From: Hedera helix
Taxonomy: Eukaryota; Streptophyta; Magnoliopsida; Apiales; Araliaceae
Assembly (NCBI GenBank): GCA_947179155.2
Contig: OX359274.1
Span: 49,553,064 to 49,617,063, forward strand
Reading direction: 5' to 3'
DNA length: 64,000 nucleotides
How positions within the stretch are numbered: position 1 is the stretch's first letter; the number at the start of each line of letters is the position of its first letter. Of the stretch, positions 1 to 11,402 are shown one piece after another. The notes beneath the pieces are model-generated. The model searched no databases, was not told the DNA's origin, and worked only from the letters and a program-made list of their open reading frames with translations. The translations under genes were made by a program, and so were the position numbers.

Positions 1-796
1 GGCGGCCCAAGAACCGTTTCAGATCCGGTGAAGTCCATTTTGGGAACCGGAATTCGCCTTTGTAGATTTTTCGGTACATAACCATAAGATTTGGGTCGTT
101 AAACGGCAAATAACCAGCGTTCAACACATAGAGAACAATACCGCAGGACCAGATATCTATTTTTGCACCGTCGTAACCTTTCTTCGCGAGAATCTCCGGT
201 GCCACGTAAGCCGGAGTACCGCAGAGGGTATGTAAGAGTCCGTCAGGTCGGATCTGATCCGTGACGGCGCTGAGACCGAAATCGGTAACTTTCAAGTTCC
301 AATTCTCATCCAGGAGTAAATTTTCCGGTTTCAAATCGCGGTGGAAGACGCCGCGGGAGTGGCAGTATCCGATGGCGGAGATTAGCTGCTGGAAATACCG
401 ACGGCTGAGATCTTCGCTGAAACGGCTCTTGACGACTTTGGCAAAAAGCTCCCCGCCTTTGGCGAACTCAAGGACGAAATAGATCTTGGATTTTGTGGCC
501 ATGACCTCAAAGAGGCGGATGGCGTGAGGGTGGTGCAGCCGGCGCATGATAGAGATCTCCCGCTTAATATGAGCCGTGAGGCCTCCTTTGAAGACCTTCT
601 GTTTGCTCACGGCTTTAATCGCCACGCTCTGTCCGGTCCGTACGTTCCTGGCGTGGTATACTTTTGCAAAGGCACCGTATCCAAGAAGCTTGCCGAGCTC
701 GTATTTACCGAACAGGTTGCTTTCCGATGTATCCCCGGCAACCGGCAGCGCCTGGGGCAACACGTTTCCGTGTTCATCTACAATCTGTGGCATCAT
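1..796 (-). CDS. CBL-interacting protein kinase (CIPK/SnRK3), 3' part outside window
   Basis: Ser/Thr kinase of the plant CIPK (SnRK3) family, which binds calcium-loaded CBL sensors and phosphorylates ion transporters and channels. The minus strand reads open from two adjacent ATGs (796-794 and 793-791) to the window edge, about 265 codons without a stop or intron. Visible in order: MPQIVDEHGN start; glycine loop GKLLGYGAFAKVYHA; ATP-binding lysine in VAIKAVSK; catalytic loop HRDLKPENLLLD (near 315-345); DFGLSA (near 262-275) and an activation loop with DGLLHTLCGTPAYVAPE; then DIWSCGIVLY. The missing part should carry the NAF/FISL and PPI motifs, so this is seen only as a CIPK-type kinase domain. 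Absence of introns fits the intronless CIPK group; wording is closest to my recollection of CIPK11/4/7, but the member is not fixed. Two positions look unusual for the family (HPHAIRLFEV and VLNAGYLPFND). Confidence 0.95.
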   Translation of the reverse strand, partial: MMPQIVDEHGNVLPQALPVAGDTSESNLFGKYELGKLLGYGAFAKVYHARNVRTGQSVAIKAVSKQKVFKGGLTAHIKREISIMRRLHHPHAIRLFEVMATKSKIYFVLEFAKGGELFAKVVKSRFSEDLSRRYFQQLISAIGYCHSRGVFHRDLKPENLLLDENWNLKVTDFGLSAVTDQIRPDGLLHTLCGTPAYVAPEILAKKGYDGAKIDIWSCGIVLYVLNAGYLPFNDPNLMVMYRKIYKGEFRFPKWTSPDLKRFLGR

Positions 797-1849
797 ATAA
801 ACCAGAGAAGGTACCAGTAGCTATAATTCTTTGTCAGGAACATGAAATTCGAGCGAAATCAGCCGTTTTGAAATGAATTGAAATCAAATATACCTACCTA
901 CCTACCTTCTTTGATGATTAGAGAGAAGTACTAAAAATTATAAACAAACGAAAAAGGTACGTTTGAAAGAAAATTCGGAGGGGGAGAGAGGAAATAGGTT
1001 AAAATACAGCTGGAATGGTAAACAGGGAAAAGAGATTCTACAGGAGATTAGATTTGAGGGATGAGGTCTCTTTATTTGAAAAGGTTCAGCTGAATCCGCC
1101 AAGTAAGAGATATAGCGGCCGAAGAAGATGGGACAGTTGTGAAAATATATTATGTATAGGATTTCAACACGTTATTGAAGACGGAACACAGAGGACCCCA
1201 CGTCTATTGGGCCAAAAATGTACGCATCTTATTCGCCCCGCCCTTGTTTTTTGAATTGACTCAAGTAACCTTCTTCGTATTAGTATTTACATTGTAAGGA
1301 CTGATATCCAGACAGACTCATATTTTTACAAGAAATTTGATTTTACTCCCCCTATCCGCAAAATAATGAGACGGTCACTTTTATATATTTATTTATATGT
1401 TTCATAGGAGCATATTAATTCGGAACAATTTCAAACTCAGAATTTATATGATTGTCCTTATCAGTTTTGAGGACTACAATTGACATTAACAACTTTCCTC
1501 CCACAATTCCTTTGGGTTATGACATTTCTCTAAAAGAAAAGATGTACTCTATCATTTTTTATTATATAGGTCGTTTTATAAATTTTTATTTTTATTTTAA
1601 ATATAAATCATTTTATATATATCTAACATAAAAAATCTAATCATTTTTTATTTTACCCTTAAAGATAGAATAATTAAGAGAAAAAGAATAAAGAATAATT
1701 AATTAGTGCATGAATAGTAATAAAATTTCAAACCAACATAAAATTACATAACATTAGTATTAATGATATTTTTTTAATATGTGTGATCATGTCTTAAACG
1801 ATTTATATAATGAAAATGAGAGAATATCTTACAAGCATTTATGATTTTT
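797..1849. other. CIPK upstream region and AT-rich intergenic DNA
   Basis: The stretch just right of 796 is the 5' flank of the minus-strand kinase. A short (CCTA)n run lies at about 893-906. No convincing TATA box could be fixed. Near 1346-1375 the wording ACTCCCCCTATCCGCAAAAT resembles the outer end of Mariner/Stowaway-type elements, but no matching second end was found. From 1380 to 1850 the DNA is very AT-rich and no gene is seen. Confidence 0.5.
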
Positions 1850-3373
1850 CCAATATAAAACATTTATTCACATTCCTAAAGATGAAAGATTGAAACTTGA
1901 TGCCAAGGCCTTACAATACATTTTTATGGGATATTCACATGGAGAATTTAGGTGGATATTTTGGGATCCGATTGCAAGGAAGATTGTTTGAATCAAAGAT
2001 GTTGTGTTTTGTGATGATGAAACCATTAAAGAGTTAAAGAAGTACGAGCAACCAAAATCACAACCAGATGTTGAAAGCTCAGTCAATCTAGAACCAATTT
2101 CTTCCTCTATGGTGCATGACAATGGAGGAAATAATGATGATGCAACTCACAAACTGTCGGAACCACAAATTGAAGAAGAGCCTCATTATGATCAATTGGT
2201 TAAGTTGAGGAGATCAAGTAGAGAACGAAAAGCCTCAACTAGACACTCTCTAAATGAGTATATAATGCTCATTGATATTGTAGAACCTGAAAGCTAACGA
2301 GAGGCTATGTCACATGATAAAAATGAAGAAAGGGTGAAAGGCATGAACGAAGAGATAAAATCCTTGCATGAGAATTTCACTTATGGTTTGGTGAAACTTC
2401 TTAAAGGCAAGATGGCACTCAAGAACAAATAGATATATAAGATTAAGACACAAGATTTCAACTCACAACCAAGGAACAAAGCGCAACTTGTTGTGAAAGG
2501 TTTTGGCCAGAAGAAAGGTGTTGACTTTGAAGAAATTTTTTCACTCGTTACGAAGATGACCTCTATTAGAACCATTCTTGGTTTGACTGTAAGTTTGAAT
2601 CTTAAAATTTAGTAGCTTGATGTCAAAACAATATTTTCTTCACGGTGATTTAGAGGAAGAAATATATATGGAGTAGCCAGAAGGTTTCAAGTTCAAGGAA
2701 AAAGCAAATCTTGTATGCAAGCTAAAGAAGGGTCTATATAGGCTTAAGCAAGCCCCACGACAATGGTACAAGAAATTTGACTCATTCATGCGTGATCATA
2801 AATTCAAAAAGGTTTCAACTAATCAGCGTGTATTCATCAAAAGATATATATTCTGATGGAGATTTCATCACCCTGTTGCTTTATGTGGATGATATGCTAA
2901 TTTTTGGATGTGATCCCATTAAGATTAACAAACTGAAAGAGGAACTCAGGAAGTCTTTTACCACGAAAGACTTAGGATCAGTAAAACAGATTCTTAGAAT
3001 GAAGATCACTCGAGAGAGGAAAGTGGAAAACTTTGGTTATCTTAAGAAGAATACATTGAGAAGATACTTGAGAAATTCAACATAAGCAAAGTTAAACTAG
3101 TTTTCTCCCCACTTGCAAGTCACTTCAAGGTAAGTTTCAAGCAAAGCCTGATAAGCGAGAAAGAGAAAAAAAAAATGAAGAAAGTTCCTTATGCATCTGT
3201 GGTTGGGAGTTTGATGTACTCTATGGTCTGTATGCAACTTTACATTGCCCGTGTTGTTAGTATTATTAGTTGATTTTTTTCCAATATGAGAAAAGAGCAT
3301 TGGACTGCTATAAAATGGATTCACATATACTTGAGAAGTACATCAAAATTATGCTTAAGTTTTGGAAGTAGAA
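1850..3373 (+). pseudogene. Ty1/copia (Tork-type) pol remnant, left part: integrase tail and reverse transcriptase
   Basis: Decayed pol of a Ty1/copia retrotransposon. The plus strand gives in order the integrase C-terminal stretch (IPKDERLKLDAKALQYIFMG, then WDPIARKIV), the acidic linker ending LRRSSRERKAST, and reverse transcriptase pieces (NKAQLVVKGFGQKKGVDFEE; LVCKLKKGLYRLKQAPRQWY; the catalytic YVDDMLIFG near 2883-2910), then PYASVVGSLMYSMV and WIHIYLRSTSKLCLSFGS. Several stops (for example 1989, 2297, 2431) and frameshifts break it, so no product is expected. The frame is interrupted at 3373 by the gypsy element and resumes at 14655. Wording of the region after YVDD is typical of the Tork lineage. 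Gag, protease and the 5' LTR are not recognisable to the left. Confidence 0.9.
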
Positions 3374-6300
3374 TGTGACGCCCCCAAATCTAGGCCCACA
3401 CAGCCCAAACTTGAGTCGTCAAAAGACTACAACAAAATTATTACAATGAAATACAACGTACAACAATACAGTGGATAATACAACACAACTAAGTCTTCAT
3501 TATTATTGCCACACTATTTTATAACACGTGAAGACTATGATAGCTATCCCCGCACTCTCACTCCATTCCCCGGCTAGACCCCGTTACGTTCTCATCTCCT
3601 GTTGAAAAACAATGGAACGAAAAGAAAGGGTGAGCTCAAATAGCCCAGTAAGAAATATCATGACTAAGATAATGACGAATAATTTATCATTAGCCTTCAA
3701 CAGTTGAGTTCTTGATAGAATACAATAGACTACAAGGTTTATATCAAAAACTGCAGTTAAATTCTTAAACAACGTTCAGATCAATAATAGCAGCGGAATG
3801 AGCAATCTATTAGAAGAATAATGCAGACTATAATGTCCACTCGCTTCTCTTTTTAGTAAAAATATCATCAACTTTTATCATCTGAAATACCATTAGTCAA
3901 GATAATACAACTTCACAGTTCCTGGTCATAATCATGCAGATCAACAGTTCGTCTTTGCACTACGGGCCAAAGACATTCAATATAACACCAACGGTCATGA
4001 TTATACCAGATTCAGCCTTTGGTCATAATCATACCAATCAACAGTTCATCTTTGCACTACGGGCCAAAGAGAACATTAACCACGTGTCATAAAAGACACC
4101 GAACAGATGTATCGCCTTTAACCTAGTATATCGCCTTTAACCTATCATCTGTTCAACAATTATATCACATCTGTGCCCCCGGCCACAGATATTCATAACA
4201 GCTTGAGTCTTGATGATTAATACAAATAACAGTGATACAAATGATGAACAGAAGAACAGGATAAACAATAAGTATCGGAAGTTTACTTTGTGCAGATTCA
4301 AATAATGTCCAAATTGCCAACATGATGTGGAGTGAAATTTAAAAATGATATTCAAGATCCACAGTTCAGAATAACGATTACAGTTCAATAGAAATGTTCA
4401 GAAAATAGGAAGGTTCAGTTGAACTAATGAAATTCAACTATTATGGAACATATAATATTTTCAGGAATTATAGAAGCAATAGTTCCATAATAAGTTTCGA
4501 TTTAGGTGTATGGAAGAAAATAATATCCCTTACCGTAGCAGGTTTGATTAACAAAAGGGGAAGGGAATTAATATCCCTTACCATAGTAAGTTTGAATAAG
4601 GGAAGATGAAAAAGATGGTATCCCTTATGAGTATAGAGGAAAATGATATCACTTACGAATATGGAATAAAAGTGTCATGTGATAATTCGTGTAGACAAAT
4701 TATTTCCACACGAGACAAATAAAAAGGGTTATTCACCAACAGGCGATAATCCGCACCGTAAGGTTATTCCCATCAATTTGAATACGAATAGTTATTCACC
4801 AAACAGGCGATAATCCGCGCCGTAAGGTTATTCCCATCAATTTGAATACGAATAGTTATTCACCAAACATGCGATAATCCGCGCCGTAAGGTTATTCCCA
4901 TCAATTTAAATACGAAGAGTTATTCACCAAACAGGCGATAATCCGCACCGTAAGGTTATTCTCAAAGATTAATAAGGAATGAATACAAAAGGTTATTCAC
5001 CAGCAGGCGGTAAACCGCGCCGTAAGGTTATTCCCACAATTTAATACATGGAAGTAAATGGCACAAGAAAGAAACGATATTATTTTCGAGAATCAAAGAA
5101 TGATAATCCCTTCAAGTAAGAAGGAAAATAATATCCATTTATGATGATGAAAAGAATGATACCCCTTACCGTAATAAATTTAAGAGTGTGAAAAGAATGA
5201 TATTCCTTACCTTAACACGTGACTGGATATTGATTTAAATGAGGTTGATCAACCTATATATTTTTAATATAATTAGTAATTACCACATATAAATTTCAAA
5301 GTGTATGATAACTCGTATAATATGAACTATCAAAATTATATATATTTAACATAATTTTTGTAGTATAATATAACTACTTTAAAATAGTTTTTAAAATAAT
5401 ATTCCAAAATAAATCTTCCAAAGAAAGCTTTTAAAAATGAATCTTCTCAAAGAAGAGTCTTCTAAAGGAAGATTTGTGAATACCGTGAAAAATAAGAATT
5501 TATGAAATTACTACTCTTTAATAAAAGACTTACTTGAAAAATTTCTGCACTCCTTTTGGCTTTCAAACACTCAAAATAACCTTACTATTCTCAGAGAAAA
5601 CTCATAAAATTCTTATAGAAAAATTTTATGTTTTAGGTGTGATTTTTCTATTCAGCTGAGCAAGCTATTTATAGGAGAAATAAGTTACTATGCGTGTGGT
5701 AGGTGGCATACTGATATTGAAATGCAGGAGCAGCCGTCTGGCTGCTTTTCTCATTCTTCCCTTTCTTTCACCAACCCACCCAGCAGCATTTTTCATGTTT
5801 ACATCTCATGTGGCCCCCACATAGGGTCCACATGTTACTATTTAAAATTAATTAATTAATTTATTATTATTTTTTTTTTAAATTTATTTATTTATTTATT
5901 TATTCTTCCTGTAGGTTCAACATATAATGCTACAACAATAATTCAACAATAATGTAATAAACACGTTACAGATTATTATTAATTTAATAATATATATTTG
6001 CAACTGTGACAATTATTAGGTTCAATAATTTTAAAAACAGTGCAGCAACAATTATTGACTCAATGATATAAAATACAGTGTAATGACAATTATTAAATCA
6101 ATAATGCAAAATACTGTGTAGCAACAATAATTGAATTGATAATATAAAATATTATGCAGTGACAATTATTGATGAAATGATGCGTAACAGTTACGGTGTC
6201 AATAATATGAGACACTGTGCAATACCGTGTGCTACTGTAGAATACCGTGTGCCACAATAAAATACCATAAATTACCGTATGCTACTATTCTTTTATCACC

Positions 6301-6586
6301 GGTATTTTAACAGTTAACACCGTTGACTATTTTTATTTAAAAAGGTTACTTCTGTCGTTTTCTATATCCGACAATTATTCCGTTGTGGGCTCCACCAATA
6401 ATTAGTTATTTCGGCGCCGTCGTACAGACCGAATATTCCCCGACAAAAAGAATATTGTCCGACAAAATAAAATTTGCACATAACATCCTTAACTTTCAAT
6501 TTTGTCAATTTAACCATTTACTGTTTCAGGAAAAATATATATGAAGAAAAATTAAATTTTGTATTTCATAAATTCGGGGTCTTACA
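3374..6586 (-). repeat. 3' LTR of the Tekay-type element (3,213 bp)
   Basis: Left LTR on the plus strand, hence the 3' LTR of the minus-strand element. It starts TGTGACGCC and ends GTCTTACA. It matches 11422-14654 almost base for base; the main difference is a 19-bp unit (GAATATTCCCCGACAAAAT) that is duplicated only in the other LTR. It holds a five-copy tandem array (4728-5038). Small open frames here recur identically in the other LTR and are not considered genes. Confidence 0.96.
4728..5038. repeat. Five tandem copies of a ~63-bp unit in the LTR
   Basis: Units start near 4728, 4791, 4855, 4919 and 4992, each containing TTATTCACCAAACAGGCG and CCGTAAGGTTATTC. Spacing is 63-64 bp, the last unit being longer. 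The identical array lies at 12776-13086 in the other LTR. Confidence 0.93.
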
Positions 6587-8366
6587 ACCTCCCCTCCTTA
6601 TGAAATTTCGTCTCCGAAATTGACGTACCTGACATTTCGAAGAGGTATGGATACCTAGACTTCATCTCAGATTCTAGCTCCCAGGTCATTTCCTCAATAT
6701 CTTGGTTCCTCCATAAAACCTTAACTTGAGGTATAACCTTTGAGCGTAAGATCTGCTCCTTCTTATCTAGGATCTTAACAGGTACCTCCTCATACGTTAA
6801 ATCTTCTGCTATAACGTCTGGTTCTAACTCAATGACGTGGTTTGGGTCCTTCACATATTTACGTAACATAGATATGTGGAAAACGTTATGGATGCGAGAC
6901 ATACTTGGTGGTAGGGCTAGTCTGTAGGCTACGGATCCTACTCGATCGAGGATTTCAAATGGGCCAATAAATCGAGGGTTGAGTTTTCCTCTCTTTCCGA
7001 ATCTCGTAACCCCTTTCCATGGAGAAACACGTAAGAATACATGATCTCCGACGTTGAATCTCTCATCTCTCCGATGAAGATCGGCATAACTCTTTTGTCG
7101 TTCTTGTGCTGTCTGTATTCGTTGTCGGATCATTTGGATCTTTTCGGTCGTCAAGCGTACCAACTCGGGTCCCAACAGTTTTGCTTCTCCTACCTCATTC
7201 CAACATACTGGAGAGCGACATTTGCGTCCATATAAAGCCTCGAATGGAGCCATACCTATACTTGCTTGGTAACTGTTGTTGTAGGAAAATTCCACCAATG
7301 GCAAGTACTTATCCCAACTTCCTTTGAAATCTAGTACGCAAAGTCTCAAAAGATCTTCGAGGGTCTGGATCGTCCTTTCCGATTGTCCGTCCGTTTGAGG
7401 ATGGTATGCAGAACTAAAACGTAGTTCAGTGCCCATAGCTTTTTGTAGACTGATCCAAAAGCGTGAAGTGAATCTAGGATCTCGATCAGAAACTATGGAA
7501 ACTGGCATGCCATGCAATCTCACGATCTCATTTATGTACATACCGGCAAGACGTTCAAGTGAAAAGTTTTCTCGTATAGGCAAGAAATGAGCGGATTTGG
7601 TCAATCTATCTACGATGACCCAAATTGCATCTAAGCCTTGAGAAACTTTGGGAAGACCCGTCACGAAATCCATATTGATGTGTTCCCACTTCCATTCGGG
7701 AACCTCAAGTGGTTGTAAAGGACCCTTAGGTACTTGATGCTCTGCCTTGACACGTTGACAAGTTAAGCACCTTGAGATAAACTCTGCAATCTCCCTTTTC
7801 ATATTGTTCCACCAAAATGTATGTCGAAGATCTCGATACATCTTGGTACCTCCAGGGTGGATTGCAAATGGCGTGTTGTGTGCCTCCATCATGATTTTAT
7901 GCTTTAATTCAGGATCGTTAGGAACACAGAGTCGAGAGTTGACTCGAAGTATTCCTTTCTCGTCGATTCTTGCTTCGGGAATGGTACCTTCTTGTACTTT
8001 CTTTATCATGTTTATCAGTTCCGGATCGGTAGCTTGAGCAGCTTTAATTTTATCGATTAAAGCTGGTTCTACTTGCACGTGAGCAATCTTCGAGTGGGTC
8101 CCTGGTGTCTTTAGCTCCATCTCCATCTTTTGCAAGTCGTACAAAATACGCTTTTGTGTTGTCAGCAGTGCACTTGTACTCGCATAAGATTTTCTGCTCA
8201 AAGCGTCAGCTACAACGTTCGCCTTTCCCGGGTGATACTGGATTGTGTGATCATAATCCTTCAACAGCTCAAGCCAACGTCGTTGTCGCATGTTGAGTTC
8301 CTTCTGGGTGAAGAAATACTTGAGACTTTTATGATCCGTATAGATATCCACTTTCTCTCCGTACAA
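6582..8366 (-). CDS. Gypsy pol 3' part: RNase H end, integrase and chromodomain
   Basis: This 594-codon frame carries the second half of the gypsy polyprotein; its first methionine is internal, so it is not expected to start here. In order: RNase H end (KVDIYTDHKSLKYFF, residues ~6-20) and the connector ending YHPGKANVVADALSR; integrase zinc finger (HPGG at about 168, then CLTCQRVK); catalytic core with D at about 232 (MDFVTGLP), D at about 292 (VSDRDPRF) and E at about 328 (SERTIQTLED); GPF motif (RFIGPFEILDRVG); and a chromodomain-like tail (YEEVPVKILD, then VKVLWRN, WELESEM) typical of Tekay chromoviruses, thought to guide integration to chromatin. It is one frame shifted from the upstream gag-RT frame owing to a duplication at 8338-8384, so the polyprotein is broken within RNase H. 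No other stop lies inside. Confidence 0.93.
   Translation of the reverse strand: MYGEKVDIYTDHKSLKYFFTQKELNMRQRRWLELLKDYDHTIQYHPGKANVVADALSRKSYASTSALLTTQKRILYDLQKMEMELKTPGTHSKIAHVQVEPALIDKIKAAQATDPELINMIKKVQEGTIPEARIDEKGILRVNSRLCVPNDPELKHKIMMEAHNTPFAIHPGGTKMYRDLRHTFWWNNMKREIAEFISRCLTCQRVKAEHQVPKGPLQPLEVPEWKWEHINMDFVTGLPKVSQGLDAIWVIVDRLTKSAHFLPIRENFSLERLAGMYINEIVRLHGMPVSIVSDRDPRFTSRFWISLQKAMGTELRFSSAYHPQTDGQSERTIQTLEDLLRLCVLDFKGSWDKYLPLVEFSYNNSYQASIGMAPFEALYGRKCRSPVCWNEVGEAKLLGPELVRLTTEKIQMIRQRIQTAQERQKSYADLHRRDERFNVGDHVFLRVSPWKGVTRFGKRGKLNPRFIGPFEILDRVGSVAYRLALPPSMSRIHNVFHISMLRKYVKDPNHVIELEPDVIAEDLTYEEVPVKILDKKEQILRSKVIPQVKVLWRNQDIEEMTWELESEMKSRYPYLFEMSGTSISETKFHKEGRL
6587..6599 (-). other. 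Polypurine tract of the Tekay-type element
   Basis: On the minus strand AAGGAGGGGAGGT directly precedes the 3' LTR start TGTAAGACC. Such a tract primes plus-strand DNA synthesis in LTR retrotransposons. The tract is also translated: the integrase frame reads through it and takes its stop codon TAA (6584-6582) from inside the LTR. Confidence 0.88.
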
Positions 8367-11221
8367 GTATAGATATCCACTTTCCAGATCTTCAACGCGA
8401 AAACGACTGCTGCCAACTCTAGATCATGAGTAGGGTAATTTTTCTCATAATCTTTGAGTTGTCGAGAGGCATAGGCTATAACCTTTCCATGTTGCATAAG
8501 GACACAGCCTAGACCTTTGCCTGAAGCATCGCTGTATATGACAAATTCTCCCGATCCTGATGGAATGGTCAGAACAGGAGCTGAAACAAGTCTCCTCTTA
8601 AGCTCTTGAAAACTTTTCTCGCATTGCTCGCTCCATATGAATTTTGTGCTTTTCCGAGTAAGCGGAGTTAATGGAGTGGCGATTCGAGAAAATCCTTCTA
8701 CGAATCTCCGATAATAACCAGCTAGGCCCAGAAAACTTCGGACTTCGGTTACTGTCTTGGGTTGTTCCCAATTTAGTACCGTTTCAATCTTCGCAGGATC
8801 GACCGATATTCCTTGACTAGAAATCACATGCCCAAGAAACGTGACCTCCTCAAGCCAGAACTCACATTTCTTCAACTTGGCATATAATTTGTTCTCACGG
8901 AGCTTCTGGAGTATCAATCTCAGGTGTTGTTCATGATCCTCACGACTTTTGGAGTATATGAGGATGTCATCAATAAAGACAACCACAAAATGATCCAAAT
9001 ATTCCTTGAATATTCGGTTCATCATGTCCATGAAAGCTGCAGGAGCATTGGTTAGTCCAAAAGGCATGACTAAAAACTCATAATGCCCATAACGAGTTCT
9101 GAAAGCAGTCTTTGGAATGTCCTCAGCTTTAACCTTTAACTGATGATATCCAGAACGGAGATCAATCTTTGAGAAATGTTGAGCACCTTGTAATTGATCA
9201 AACATGTCATCAATTCGAGGTAACGGATACCTGTTTTTGATGGTGACATGGTTCAATTCTCGGTAGTCAATGCACAATCTCATACTCCCGTCTTTCTTCT
9301 TCACAAATAGAACAGGAGCACCCCAAGGTGATGCACTCGGACGAATGAAACCAGTATCCAACAATTCCTGTAGTTGGACTTTTAACTCTTGAAGTTCAAT
9401 GGGAGCCATTCGGTATGGAGTTTTGGAAATGGGCTTGGTACCAGGTTCAAGATCAATACAAAATTCAATTTCACGGTTTGGGGGTAAACCAGGAAGTTCC
9501 TCCGGAAAAACGTCAGGAAACTCATTAACAATGGGAATATCATTCAAGTTTGACGTATTTTTGTTCAAATCAGTGACATGAGCTAAAAAGGCTTGACATC
9601 CGTTTTTCAATAAACGAATGGCTTTATGGCTAGAAATAACAGTTATAGATTTCAATGGTTTAGTTGCTTGAATTTGCATGACAGGTTGATTAGGAATATG
9701 AAAACTAATAATCTTATGAAAACAATCAATTTTAGCATGATGGGTAGTCAACCAATCAATTCCTAAAATCACATCAAATTCATGCATCTCCAAAGAAATA
9801 AGGTCAACAGGTAATGTGAGGTTGTTGATTTGAACTAGGCAAGATTTATAGACAGTAGATGTAATGGTCATTTCTCCTAATGGGGTTTCAACTGATAAGT
9901 CAAAGTCCAAATTTTCAGGAGTTAAGTTTAAACGCTGAGCACATGCAGGTGAGATAAAAGAATGGGTAGAACCAGTATCTAACAAAGCGTAGACTTCACG
10001 AGAATTTATGAATAGCTTACCGGTTATCACCTCGTTCGAGTTTCGTGCCATTTGGGATGTCAGAACAAAAGCTCTTCCTTGAACTACAGATTTTCCCTTA
10101 TCCGCGCTAGCTTTTGGTATCATCACTGCAGCTGGACTTGATTTTGTGGCAGGACAAAATCGCGCAAGATGACCCTCTTTCCCACAACTGTAGCACTTTT
10201 TGGACTGCAGTGTACAGTTTGGGCTGATGTGACCTTCCTGACCACACCTATAGCATCTCACTGGTGGTCGATCTTCTCCCCTTGAAACTGGGGTCGGTGC
10301 TGGTGCTGGTACTGGTGCCCTTCCATAATTATTATGGAATCTCTTTCTTTTGAAATTGTTCCCACTGGATTCTCCTCTTCTGTTATTTGATGTGGAATTA
10401 CCACCGAAGTGTTGGTTACCTCCTCGATGGTTCTCGTTCCTGTGGTTGTTATCATTTCTCTGATCATTGACTCTTGGCTGTAATTTTTCATCTGTTTGCT
10501 CCACCCTTTGAGCCCTATCAACAACATCTGAATACAAATTAAATTTATGAGAGCTAAGTTGTTGACGGATTTCGAATCTTAGACCACGTAAGAACATCCG
10601 ACTCATCCGTGCTTCGTCATCTACTAGATGAGTCGCAAAACGAGACAGTTCAGCAAGCTTAGCTTCATAGTGAGAAACTGTCATGTTTCCCTGCTCCAGC
10701 TTAATGAATTCCACTTCCTTCATATGGCGGATGCTTTCTGGGAAGTACTTTTCATTAAATAGCTCTTGGAATTCTGTCCAAGACATCTCAAGTGCTGAAG
10801 GGTGGATACGTTTTACCGCTTCCCACCAGTGATCCGCCTCACCTCGAAACATAAAGGTAGCAAAGGGCACCTTCTGATCATCAGCGCATTGTAGGACATC
10901 AAGTATTTTTGTCGTCTGCTTCAGCCATGCCTCCGCTTTGAGTGGGTCAGGCTTCCCGTGGAATTCAGGTGGTCCCAATTCTTTAAATTGCTTGACAGTG
11001 ATCATCCTCAAATTACCAGCGTTTCTACCGTTATTGTTAACTGGATTTCCTCTTGCCTGATTCTGCATGAACTGCATGAAATTCCTAAAGAATCCATCAT
11101 TCATCATGTTATCAGGAATATTATTTCCTGAGTTGGCAGGAGGATTGTTTGTGGCTTCTTGATTTTCGGCTACATTCGCTTCGGGTATTTCGTAGTTAAC
11201 CTCTTGATTTCCAGATGCCAT
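8261..11221 (-). CDS. Gypsy gag-protease-reverse transcriptase, frame ends early in RNase H
   Basis: A 986-codon frame from ATG 11221. In order: gag capsid region (GPPEFHGKPDPLKAEAWL; FNEKYFPESIRHMKEVEFI); a basic Asn/Arg-rich linker; two CCHC zinc knuckles (CYRCGQEGHISPNC at about 322 and CYSCGKEGHLARFC) that bind genomic RNA; aspartic protease with LLDTGSTHSFIS at about 412; reverse transcriptase from about 600 (CIDYRELNHVTIKNRYPLPR) with the catalytic FIDDILIYS at about 748; then RNase H (VIYSDASGKGLGCVL). After FALKIW the frame runs into unrelated residues for about 40 codons and stops at 8261, because an 18-bp stretch is repeated at 8338-8355 and 8367-8384. The first ATG lies about 200 bp inside the PBS, as usual. 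Not active alone as it stands, unless the frameshift is bypassed. Confidence 0.94.
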   Translation of the reverse strand: MASGNQEVNYEIPEANVAENQEATNNPPANSGNNIPDNMMNDGFFRNFMQFMQNQARGNPVNNNGRNAGNLRMITVKQFKELGPPEFHGKPDPLKAEAWLKQTTKILDVLQCADDQKVPFATFMFRGEADHWWEAVKRIHPSALEMSWTEFQELFNEKYFPESIRHMKEVEFIKLEQGNMTVSHYEAKLAELSRFATHLVDDEARMSRMFLRGLRFEIRQQLSSHKFNLYSDVVDRAQRVEQTDEKLQPRVNDQRNDNNHRNENHRGGNQHFGGNSTSNNRRGESSGNNFKRKRFHNNYGRAPVPAPAPTPVSRGEDRPPVRCYRCGQEGHISPNCTLQSKKCYSCGKEGHLARFCPATKSSPAAVMIPKASADKGKSVVQGRAFVLTSQMARNSNEVITGKLFINSREVYALLDTGSTHSFISPACAQRLNLTPENLDFDLSVETPLGEMTITSTVYKSCLVQINNLTLPVDLISLEMHEFDVILGIDWLTTHHAKIDCFHKIISFHIPNQPVMQIQATKPLKSITVISSHKAIRLLKNGCQAFLAHVTDLNKNTSNLNDIPIVNEFPDVFPEELPGLPPNREIEFCIDLEPGTKPISKTPYRMAPIELQELKVQLQELLDTGFIRPSASPWGAPVLFVKKKDGSMRLCIDYRELNHVTIKNRYPLPRIDDMFDQLQGAQHFSKIDLRSGYHQLKVKAEDIPKTAFRTRYGHYEFLVMPFGLTNAPAAFMDMMNRIFKEYLDHFVVVFIDDILIYSKSREDHEQHLRLILQKLRENKLYAKLKKCEFWLEEVTFLGHVISSQGISVDPAKIETVLNWEQPKTVTEVRSFLGLAGYYRRFVEGFSRIATPLTPLTRKSTKFIWSEQCEKSFQELKRRLVSAPVLTIPSGSGEFVIYSDASGKGLGCVLMQHGKVIAYASRQLKDYEKNYPTHDLELAAVVFALKIWKVDIYTCTERKWISIRIIKVSSISSPRRNSTCDNDVGLSC

Positions 11222-11402
11222 ACTAAACTGTGGTCACAAAATAAATGTTAGTTCAAATAAACTGACTCATCACTTCATGTCCCTATATTCAAATCAACTC
11301 ATTAGATAATAAAATCTAATTTAGGTAGGACACACTAGTGACTGATTCTATTCGTCTCTCCCCTCCTAGTTCTAACCCCAGATCTCCATTAAAGACCATA
11401 TC

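Noticed and set aside
3584..4609. Small open frames in the Tekay-type LTR (repeated at 11632-12657)
   Set aside because: They are identical in both LTRs only because the LTRs are copies; no domain or codon pattern supports them.
10258..10527. Separate minus-strand 89-codon frame in gag
   Set aside because: Alternate frame of the gag basic linker.
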